A stretch of DNA of 64,000 bases from Macrotis lagotis (Eukaryota > Chordata > Mammalia > Peramelemorphia > Peramelidae), in contig NC_133660.1 in NCBI RefSeq assembly GCF_037893015.1, forward strand, positions 282,163,067 to 282,227,066, in the 5' to 3' direction. A program made the position numbers and the translations under genes. Shown here piece after piece: positions 8,501 to 20,500 of this stretch; within the stretch, counting starts at the first letter, position 1, and each line of letters begins with the position of its first letter. The notes below the pieces were generated by a model, which ran no database searches, was not told where the DNA came from, and saw nothing but the letters and a program-made list of their open reading frames with translations.

Positions 8501-11500
8501 CTCAGAAATTTTATATCTAAATTCCAAAGCTCCCAGGACAAGGAGAAAATACTGCAAGCAACCAGAAAGAAACAAATTCAGGTATCATGGAGCCACAGTC
8601 AGGTTAATACATGATTTAACAGCTTCTATATTAAAGGATCATAAGGTTTGGAATATGATATTCCAGAAAGCAAAAGATCTTGGATTACAACCAAGAATAA
8701 ACTACCCAGAAAAATTCAGCATACTCTTTCAGGAGAAAAGGTGGACATTTAATGAAATAAAGGACTTTTAAACTTTCCTGACAAAAAGACCAGAGCTGAA
8801 CAGAAAATTTGATCTTCAAATATGAAACTCAAAAAGGTAAACAGGAAAGGGGAATCATAAAGTACTTAATGATGTTGAGCTGTTTATATTCCCACATGGG
8901 AAGATGATACTGATAACTCATGCAGACTTTTTCATTATCAGGGCAATTAGGAGTATAGATAGACAATCAAATTAATCAAATTAAGGGGTGAGAGAGGAAT
9001 GGACTGGGAGAAAGGGAAATAAATGAGGAGGTAGACTGGAGTACATATCTCACATAAAAGAGGCAAGAAAAAGTTTTTACAGTGGAGTGGAGTCTCCCAG
9101 AGCCATGACAGGAAACTGAATCGCTTCCATGTAAATTGTCTTCAGAAGATTCTGAAGATCCCCTGCCAGAAGAAGTTTCGATCCCGGACACTGAGGTCCT
9201 TTCTCAAGCTGCCTAGCATTCCAACCTCACCACAGTGAGTGCAATGATGATGGGCTGAACACCCTGTTAGAATGCCAGACATATGCTTGCCAAAAAAAAC
9301 TATTCTATGGAGATCTCATCCAGGGCAAGTACTCACAAGGGAATCAGAAGAAACGATACTGAGACATCCTGAGGAACTTTAGAGTTGATTGTACAGCATG
9401 GGAGACCTTGGCACAGGACCACATAGCATGGTGTGCCCTCATCAGTGGGGAGCTGCCCTCTATGAGGAAGGCAGAATTGAAGCAGCTCAAAGGAAACATG
9501 GCATCCCTAAGTTCAGAGTACCCACCCCAGGGTTCGCGTGGACTATTTGTGCCTGACCTGTGGTAGAGCATCTGAGCTCATATTGGTCTGTTCAGCCACA
9601 GTCGGACACACTGTCATTTGTTTCAGACATAGTGATGTCATTTTGTCTTCTTTGATAAGGAAGTGAACCTTACTCTCATAAGAATTGACCCAAAGAGGGA
9701 ATAACATACACATTGATTTGGATAGAGAAATCTATCTTACCCTGAAGGAAAGTAGGAGAATAAGGGTATAAGAGAAGGGAGGGAGAGATGGAAGGGCAAG
9801 CAGATTGGGGGAGAGGCTAGTCAGAAACAAAACTTTTCAATAAAAACAGGATGAAAAGGGAGAAGAAACAAGGAGGAGGGAATAGGAAGAAGGGAAAATA
9901 GAATTTGTGAAAAAAAATTGAAGCAAATTTCTCTGATAGAGGCCTCAATTTCTGAGTCAGATTTTTTAAAATAAATCATTCCTCGATTGATAAATGATCA
10001 AAAGATACAAAGTTTTCAGATGAGGTTACTAATGCTATCTATGGCCATAAAAATATTCTAATTCCCTCTAGATTGGAAAAAAATACAAATTAAAGCAATT
10101 CTGAAATACTACCTTATACCTATTAAATAGGCTTATAGGACAGGAAAAATGACAAATGTTAGAGGGGGGTATAGGGAAAATGAGACATGAATGCACTGGT
10201 GGGTGGATTTGTGAACTGATTCAACCATTCTGTAGAACAATTTGGAACTATGTCCAAAGGACTATAAAACCATACCTAGCCTTTGATCTAGCAATGTCTA
10301 TTAGGGCTATATTCCAAAACAAGAAGGAAAAGGACCTTTTTGTACAAGGATATCTGTACCAATAATTTTCTTGTGGCAAGGAATTAGAAATTGAGGGGAC
10401 ATCCATCAATTGGGGAATGACTGAACAAATTATGGTATGTGATTATGATGGAATGCTATTCTGCCATAAGAGATGATGAGCAGGATGCTTTCAGAAAAAC
10501 CTGGAAAGACTTACATGAGCTGTTGCAAATAAAAATGGAGTGTGTACAAAATAACAGCACTATTGTAGTGAATGACTTAGCTTTTATTAGGAATGCTGTA
10601 ACCCAAGACAACTCTGAAGGACTTGATGAAGAATGCTATCCATCCCCAGAGAAAGAATTGATGGTGTCTGAATACAGATCAAAGCATACTTTTTAAACTT
10701 TATTTTTCTTGAGTTTTCTTTTTTCAGGGAGGGAAATCTATGTTTTCTTTCATAACATGACTATTATGGAATTGTTCTGCATGACTACAAATTTATAACC
10801 TGTATCAAATTGCTTGCTTTCTCAATTGGGATGAGGAGGGAAAGAATTAGAAACTCAAAGTTTTAAAAATGATTTTTAAAAAAGTGTTTTGAGTTGTATC
10901 TGGAGGAAAATAAAATACTAAATAAATATTTTAAAAAAATAATAAAAAATTCCCCAGATCTATTAGAACCAGAGGGCAAAGTGAAAACAGAATCTCCTGG
11001 TCACTTTTTGAAAGAAATTCAAATGAGGGGGCAGCTAGGTGGTGCAGTGAATAGAGTACCGGCCCTGGAGTCAGGAGTACCTGAATTCAAATCTGGCCTC
11101 AGACACTTAATAATTACCTAGCCATGTGGCCTTGGGCAAGGCACTTGACCCCACTGCCTTACAAAAAAATCTAAAAAAAAAAAAACCTAGGTTAGATGAA
11201 TTTATAAACAAATTCTTGTTCTTCAGTCTTTCAGTCGTGTCCAACTCTTCATGACCCTATAGACTGACCATAGCATGCCAATGCTTTCCTTTGAGTTTTC
11301 TTGGCAAAATCCTAAACAAACTTTACTAAACATTAAAAGGGCAACTAATTCCAAAACTATATAAACTGTTTGTAGAAAATAGGTAAACAAGGAGGGCAAG
11401 CCCTACCAAATTCCTTCCATGACACAGTCTTTTTAAAATTTTAACTTAAATTTAATTCTATTTCCAAAGCCTCTGTTTCTGTCTCTTTGTCTCTGTCTCT

Positions 11501-14500
11501 GTCCCTGTCTCTGTCTCTGTCTCTCTCTCTCTCTTTTTAAGTTTTTTTTGCAAGGCAATGGAGTTAAGTGACTTGCCCAAGGCCACACGGCTAGGTAATT
11601 ATTAAGTGAGGCCAGATTTGAACTCAGGTACTCCTAGCTCCAGGGTCAGTGCTCTATATACTGTGCCACCTAGCCTCCCCCCCACTTCTCTCTTTCTCGC
11701 ATGCAAGCATTTCCCCCAATCATTGAGAAGTCAAGAAATATGATCCTCATTGCACAAATGAAGTCATGCAAAACATATTTCCATATTTTCACATTAGATT
11801 TTGAGGGGGGAAAAGCAAGAAAAATAAGGTGAAAGAAAATGTCAGAGTGTATCGGTTTTCTCTGAGTGTACCATTTTTCATCATGAGTCTGGAATTGTTG
11901 TGGATCATTGCTGGTAAAGTAGCTAAGTCCTCCACATTACTGTATACAAGGATCTTCTGGTTCTTCATTTTGCACCAGCTCACATAAGTTCTCCTAGGTC
12001 TTTCTGGACCCCACCCTTTCATCATGTCTTATGACTTAACTGTAATCCATCACAATCATGTACCTCACCTTGTTCATCCATTCCTCAATTGATGAGCATT
12101 CCCCTCAGGCTCCAAATCTTTGCTACCCCTAAAAGAGCTGCTATAAACATTTTGGTACCTGTAAGTCCTTTTCCTTTTTCTTTAATCTCTTTGGGCTATA
12201 GACCTAGTAGTGACATTACTGGACCAAAGGATATGCACAGTTTTATAACACACAAATATACTTCCTAAACCAGAAGGAGTTAAAAAAGAAAGTTATTTGC
12301 CAATTTCCCTAATAAATATTGATGTGAAAATTTTAAATAAAACATTAGCAAGAAGAGTACAACAATATATAAAGATCATACAATATATTTAAGTTAGATT
12401 TGTCCCAGATATGCAATATTGGGGAAATAAGAAACATGACTGATTGTATTAACAAGAAAAAACAACAGAAATCATATTATTTCAATAGATGCAGGAAAAA
12501 GTTCTGACAAAAATATAACATCCATTCCTGTTAAAAACTTCAGAGGGAATAGAAATAAATAGAGCTTTCCTTAAAACAAATGATAACTATTTAGAACCAA
12601 GAGCAAATATTAAATATAAGGGAGATAAATCTTTCCAATAAGATCAGGGTGAAGCAGAATGCCCATCATCTCCATTCAATATTGAATCAGAAATGCTATC
12701 TAGAGCATAATACAAAAAAAAAAAAGAAATTGAAGAAAAACACAAGTAACAAGGGAACTTCTTTGCAGATGATATGATAGTTCACTGAGAGAACCTCAGA
12801 GACCAAAAAAAAAAACCCCAATCAAAACAAATCACAATTTCAGTAAAGTTTCAGGACATAAAATAAACAGCATAAATCATCAGCATTCTTATTTTTACCA
12901 ACAAAACCCGGAAAAAAGAGATAGAGAAATTCCATTCAAAATAACTACAGTCATAAAAAAATTCTTGGGAGTCTACTTCCTAAGACACGGGAACTATATG
13001 AACATAATTACAAAACATTCCATACAGATAAAGATGTCTAAATAATTAGAGAAATGTGAATTGCTCATGGGTAGGCTGGGCCAATATCATAGAAATGACA
13101 ATGCTACCAAAATTAATTAATTTAGTGCCATGCCAATTAAATGGGCAGCCAAGTGACACAGTGGATCGAGTACTAAGCCTGGAGTCAGAAGACTCATCTT
13201 CCTAATGTTCAAATCTGGCTACAGCTGTTTACTAGTTGCATGACCCTGGGGGTCATTCAACCCAATTCACCTCAGTTTCCTCATCTGTAAAATGAGCTAG
13301 AGAAGGAAATAGCAGACCATTTCAGTATCTTTGCCAAGAAATTCTAAAGGAGTTCATGAAGAATCAGACGAGACTGAGACAACTAAAGAACAACTACCAC
13401 TAATTAAATTCCAAAGGATTACTTTAGAGAGCTAGAAAAAAATGCCAGAATTCTTTTGGAGGAACAAAAGTTCAGGAATAATTGTTGGGAAAAACAGAAA
13501 GTAGCCTTGCAAAAATTCGATACAGATCAACATCTCAGCAAGATAAGGCCAATAGGGTCCATGATTTAGACTTAAAGCAAGACAGCATAAGCAAATTAGT
13601 GAAGCATGGAAGAAATTCCTGTCAGGACTAGGCACAGGGTTCGTGATCAAACAAAAGTAAGTGAGGTCTATAGAGGTAAAGTGGATAATTTCAGTTACAC
13701 ACAATTTAAAAGATTTTGCACAAAAGCAAAACTGGTAAAATTAAAAGAGAATCAGGAACCCGGGTGGGGGGGACTTTGCAGCAAATTTCTCTGATAATGA
13801 TCTCATTTCTAAGGTACATAGGGAACTGAATCAATTTAAAAGAATAAGAGTCCTTCCTCACTGATAAATGGTCAAGGGATATATGAATAGGCAATTTTAA
13901 GATGAAGAAATTCAAGTTCTCAATTGACATATGAAAAATGCTCTAAATCACCAATAATTAAAGAAATATAAATTAAAACAACTCTGAGGGGACCACCTCA
14001 TATCCATCAGATTGGTCAAATTAATAAAAAAGGAAAATGACAAATGCTGGAAAAGTTGTGGGAAAACAGGTACTTAAATGCACTACTGGTGAAACTGTGA
14101 ACTGAACTAACTGTTCTGGAAAGCAATTTGGAACTGTGCCTAAAAAGCTATTAAACTGTGCACCCGTTGACCCAGAAATACTGATAGTAGGTCTATTCAC
14201 CAAAGTCATCAAAGATAGCTCAAATTGTACCCAGATGTACAAAAATATTTGCAACACCTCTTTTTGTGATGGCAAAGGAAAGGAAAGGAATGCCAGTCAA
14301 TGGTCAATGGCTAAATAAATTATGATATATGACGGTGCAAGAATGAGTTCAGAAGAACCTGGGAAGACCTTTAGGAAGTGATGCCATGCCAGGAGAACTA
14401 GCTAGACAATAACAGTCACATGGTCGAGCTAGTCAAACTTTGATGGGGGAAGGAGAATAAATATTTATATAGTGTCTACTATGATATCACTGTATATTTT

Positions 14501-17500
14501 ACAAATATTGTCTCATTTAATCCTTACAACAAGGACAACTGTTAGTATCCTTATTTTACAGTGGAGGAAACTGAAGCAAACAGAGGTTAAGTGACTTGCT
14601 CAAGGACATATAGCTAGTAAGTGTCTAAGATTAGATCTGAGGGAGGGCCAGATCTCTCTCAAGGTATTTGAAAGATGTAATTTATTCTGATCCACAAAAT
14701 GACCAACCCACAATTCCAAAGGATTCATGGTGCAACATGCCATCTATCTCCAGGTAAAGAGTTGATCAACTCGGACTACAGATTGAAACCTGTTTTCTTT
14801 TCTTTCTTTTTGGGGGTGGGGCAGTAGGAGGGAACAGAGCAAATGTGGCAATCTGTTTTTCATGGCTATAATGGGTTCAGTTTTCTTGCCTTTCTCAACA
14901 GAGTGAGAAGGGGAAGGAAAAGGGGGAGAGAAGTTGGAAGAGAAAATAAAATAAAACTGAATTTTAAAGAAGGTCATAGGGCAGATGAGTTATAAGGGAG
15001 GCAGGAGATATAGGGAGCCTGCAGAACAAGGTGGTGAGGGAGAGCAGGAATGGCCAAAGAGCAACCTAGGGGATTCTGCTCTTAGCAGCCAGCAGCCTAG
15101 AGCCCCAGGGCAGGGCCTGGGGTATCTGGTGAGAAGGTTAGGAAGGGAGATGGCAATAATTTTTTGTATTGCTAGCACTTATTGGGTACTGGATGAATGC
15201 TTGTGGACTGATTCATGGACAGGCTAAGTAAGGAACCCTTCTTTCCTTCTAGTTTGGGGCTCCTCCCATCACAACGATAACTAGTGACCCCAAGAGCTCA
15301 CCCTCCAAATGTGAACACTAGCCTGGGCTTAGGTGGACCCTTCTCCCCTCCTCAGAGCAAAGGCTAATGTTACACTTCAGGATCAGTTGTGGGGTCCCTC
15401 AGACCCTGGTTCTAATTACAGATGGCTGAATCTTATCATTGGCATGAAAATAACCCTAATGAACTCCCAGAACCACAGAAATTCAGGAGTTGTCACAGAC
15501 CTCAAAAGTCTCCCTGAAGCCTTCATTTTTAGAGAAGGAAGGTGAAGGCTTTAGTGACTACAAGGTTACTCAACTGCTAGGCTACAGAAGGACCCAAACC
15601 AAGGACCTCGTCTCCAAGTCCCACATTCTTTCCATGGCATTGTGTGAGGTCCCTCCCTTGTCTTCAGGCACAGCCTGTATCTGAAGACCACTTGACCATG
15701 GCCTTGGACAGGCTCCCGGGGGGAGGGCACCTCTGCAGCAGGGGCACACATCGTTGACTGCAGGATCTCTGATCTCATCAGTAGGGTCCTCCCTCCACCA
15801 ACAGGGGTCCTAAAGTCCTCTAAAACTCAGCAGAAAATCTTTGAGTTGCCGGGGCTGAAAAATAGGCCTCCCCACCATCAACCTGATGGTGAGCCTCTGT
15901 GACCTTGGCAAGACTGGTATTCAGCCAACAGGATAAAAATCTGTATTTGAAAGTTTTCTAGCATAACCTAGAAGCAGAGGTCTAATGCCAGAAGAAACAA
16001 GGGGGTCAGTGAATTCACCACCCTTATTTTAAAGATGAAATGGATGTTTAAAGGGTCTAGTTCATGTTACCAGGGGTCACATAGGTTGTGTCTAAGGTCA
16101 GATGCTATTCTAAATGTTGGAGATTCAAAAGACAGCAAAACAATCTTTCTCCCAAGACTCACAGGGAGGACAGAGACAACACTCCAGCGGAAACCAGCTC
16201 CTGCAGGACTGACCAGGGGTCATTAAGGTAAAGGAAGCCCCCCCACTACCTGGGTGGCCTCTGCCATCGGAGACATGGGCTTATTTAAGTCCCGTGTTGA
16301 AGAGTACTCTTTTTCAAAATACTAGCGACCAGTTCATTTAAGTCACTCAGCAATGTTGACCCTGTTCAAAAGTCTTTGTCCTTCATAGACACCTCGGATG
16401 TGCTCCACCTACCCCAGGCCTCCGTCAGCTGGGCTGGAAAGCCGCCATGGAAGTCCACCATGAGAAAGAGCAGCACAGCTTGTTCCCCCGAGGCCTGGGG
16501 CTGGCTCTTCTCATGGGACTCCATCCAATAACTCACATCGGGAAGCACCAAATCTAAAGGATGAGATATGTGACATTTTAAGATGTTTTCAAATATTCCA
16601 GGATTAAAAGTCTGCCCAAGCAAGGAAATCATGCTAAATGGGGATCAGAACTATGGAGGCCAGACAGCTTCCTTTCCAGTTTCTGCATCTAGAAGATAAA
16701 GCCAATAGTGTCTACCTGGCAGAAGCCATACAAAACAACAAAGTCACTGTGAAGGCATAATGTGGTTACAGTGGCAAAGCCCCCCCCCACCCAGAATATA
16801 GCCAATAAAAGCCTGAAATCCTAAATCCTCAGGATCCTCCCAAGGCTGCTGGTTCTGGTCCCAATAATGGCTTATCTCTTAAGAACTGAATAAGTTCCAG
16901 GCCCACTCTGTGACAATTCAGAATAGCCCCAAATTGGAAAGTTTGAGAAAATGAACTAAATGTGAAAATGAATTAAAGTGAAAAGAGAAAAGCCTCTGGG
17001 ATTTTCCTGACCTCTCTGTTATTAAAACCTTCGGCAAGGTTGTGCCTCTGACATGTGGGAAACTATCCACCTCTCTTAGGGGTCTGTTGACTTAGGACCA
17101 AATAGCCGTCCACTAATGGCAAAATATAAACATTATTCTCTAGAACCTTCATTTCATTCTGAAATAGTTGGAAAACTATAGAAACATGGTCTTCTCCTTA
17201 AGATCAGTTCTCCATTGAGGCCTCTGCCTGTCACTTTTGGACACTGCCTTTCCTGAAATGGCAACCAGTGGTCTGGGATCTCTCTCCCCAGCTGGTCATC
17301 ATGATCTGCTGGATCCAACTGTCCCAGTTCCCCCTGGATTTCAGGAAGTTAGAATTTATATAATATTGAAGCTAAGAAGCCTGAGATCTCCCTGCCCCAG
17401 CCAGTTCTCTTCCATATTCCTATTACTTGGTGTATTTGATAGCCTGGCCAGCTGTAATCATTTGATTACAGAAAACAGTCAGAAGCAAACTACTGCTATT

Positions 17501-20500
17501 TAAAGTAAAAATATTGCAATCCCTCCTTGTGTTTAGTCTGCTTGGCTATATTAAGACCCTTTTACATGTGGTGCCCCCTTTAGCTGGTACCAGAGCCTGG
17601 TTAAAAATAGCCACACACCTGATATCCAGCCTAAACTGCTTCTCTGTAATGTCTCCCCCCTGCTTCTGCCCGCCCCCAGGAAGCCCAGCAGATCAAATCT
17701 CCTTCCTGACAGCTCCTTTCCTCACTGGGAGGTGAGCTCCCCGAACTCTCCAGAGCTAGAGATTAGAGCAGATGTGATGAGACTCTCTTAGCTCTCATCC
17801 ATGAGCAAAAGCAGCCATGGAAGGTGGGCTAGTGCCATGTTAGTGCCACGTTACTTAGAATTTGATATACTTCGACCCCACCGTTTTACTTCACCATTTG
17901 TTTCAAGTAGGCAAGCTGAAGCAGCCCTCTTTTTACCAAAGGGACTGGGATTGACTTTTGCCCATCTTGACCATCTACAATATCTCCCTCCCTTCTTACC
18001 ATCTCTGGGGCTTTTTGAGATTGAGCTGTACCTTTTTCCAAACTGATATTCATGTTGGGTGCTGCACACAAGTGATATTTCTTCCAGTCAAAAAGGTAGG
18101 AATTATCATCGAAGACAGTTAGCAGATGCTCTTGACTTGGCAATATTAGAGGCACACCCGAAGGTCCATATAGAAATACATATGATGGCTAAGAAAAATA
18201 GCAAATTTGGTTCCTAAATCCCCAGTATTAAGTGCATTATAACAAATATAAATACTCTGGGCTATGCTTCCTGTAGATTAATCATGTAAATATAAGACTT
18301 AACCTCTTTAAGCCTGTTTCCCCATCTATAAATGGATATTATTTCTGACATCCCTTTCAGATGAGTCTTTGTTCTAGGTTCTAGTACTCTAGGTACTGAC
18401 ATTCTGCGATTCTGTGATTCTACATAGAGTTTGACCACTCTGCCCTAGTCCCGTTCCCCAACTACTGGGGAAGATGTGGCCTTCCCAATGCCTTTAGGAC
18501 TTTCTTTGGGGCTTAGGGTGAGCATCTTCTTCAGGAACATCACATATGTGTGCCCAGGGAAGACAAACAGCTGCCTTTCAACCTTAGGTTTTTGTCCTTG
18601 GCCCTCTCTTCCTTGGGCCAGAGCAATTCAGACCAGAAGCCTTTTATATTTTCTTACAGAGTGCACTTAGAAAAAGTGTTTCTTGTGAAGGTTATCAAGC
18701 TTGGCTATCAGCCAGTGGAACATCATAAAAATGAAAATGTAGGCCAGGACAGCAGGAGGCAGTCATTGGAGGTGAGGACACTTTGCCTACTCCTAATAGT
18801 CATGAAAACCTCAAACATTTTAGGGACAGGCAATTCAGTTATCATGTACATGAGAAAAGGACCTAAAGAGGGGAGTCTAAATGACAGAAAGGCAATAAAG
18901 GGAAAGCCTGTAGAATCCCCCATCACTTCTATGTGGACATTTCTGTAGGAAATGATAGAGATAAAAGAGAAATCTGGTCTGGAAAGGAAAGGCAATCTAT
19001 CTAATTCTTAAGCTCTAAAGGATCACTCAGAGACCCTGAACTTGTTTTCCAAAGATTCACCCTTTGTGACATGGGAGAAGCTACTTGAGGTCACAGTGGA
19101 CACACAATTCCCTCAGTACTCCAGGGGCAAACTGGCATCAGACGAGTAAATCTCACCCTTAGACAACAGGCCATATTCAAAGCTTTCCAACTCAGTGGAG
19201 CCTAACAAAGCTTGGATTTTGCTAGCTGTTTTTGAAAATCCCAAACCCCCACTGCTCACCAAGGTCCAAGAGAACTTTGTCATGTGAAGGGAGAGACCCT
19301 CTGATGTCTAAAAATCAGACTTGTTCCCTTTTAGCTAAAAATCCTTCACTTAGACTGAAATTTCATTAGTCTTAGCAAAGCTCTGTGTCTCTGCTGGAGT
19401 CTGGGCCCAGACTCAGACTGACTGACACAGCATCTGCAGCTATGTTTCAATCATTTCTAAAATAACCTAGTCATACACCGCTTTCTTGAGCCTTGAGACT
19501 CCCTAGCTTTCTCAAGAGCTCTTGGTCTGAGGTGGTTTGGGTCTGAGGTGGTTTGGGTCTGAGCACAGAGGGAGAGAATGGACCTGCCCCACCCCTCCAA
19601 CCTGTTTGGAATGGGGAGAAAGGCTGAGCATTTGCCAAGAACACAGACACTCTCTTTCCAAGTTCTGCCTCCAGCCGGGTAAGGTGGCCTTCTGACTAAC
19701 AGTGCCAGCCTGGCTCCTAAACTAGCTGCTCTTCTGACCTGAAAGCCCATAATGCCCACCTTCACCAACCTAGATGGCCTGTGTCACAGACATTTAGAGA
19801 ATTCTGTGGTCACCTACCAAGGTTCTCTCTTAGGCCCCCAGAACAATGAAGGGTTACATTAATGCCCACCTCTGGGCTGGTTAGAGCCCCTCAGTGACCA
19901 GGCAATTACTCTCTGCTTTTATGGGATCAATGAGCTGCCTGTTTGAACAGAGTAACTCAACCCTTGTCTCTCTGGTTAAGTCAGAAGTTGGAGACCTTGT
20001 TCCTCAGGCTACTCAACCTTCCTTACCCAAGGACCCCAGTGGCCTAGATTCCTGCTGGTGCTCAGAGAGAAGAGGCTTCTTAATAAGATACTGGCGACTT
20101 TGTAGCTCCAAGTGTTTCCCTGTTGCCTTTGCAGTCTGGAAACCTGGAGGAGCCACATTCTGAGCCAAATATAGCAGCTCCCCAAGCTTCCCTTAGATAG
20201 TCTTTGTTCCCAATTTATCTTCACTGTCCTATTTGACATTCGTTTTTAATTCTGTAAGCTTGCTCAGCTCCTCAAATCCACCCTCTAGACCCTAACCTCT
20301 TACCCATCCTCTTTCTTGCAGTCATTTTTTAAGAAATAGGCCCATGGCTAGCCAAAGGGCCCCCAAAAGGCAGCATCTCCAAAGGCTTGCCCCTTCCTGA
20401 TTTCTGTCTGAGGACCCCAATGCCAACAAAGTCATCATCGGCTCATTTCCCCCTTTGCTCTCAGACTAGACTGTGAGTGGGCACCCTCCATGCGGAGGGT

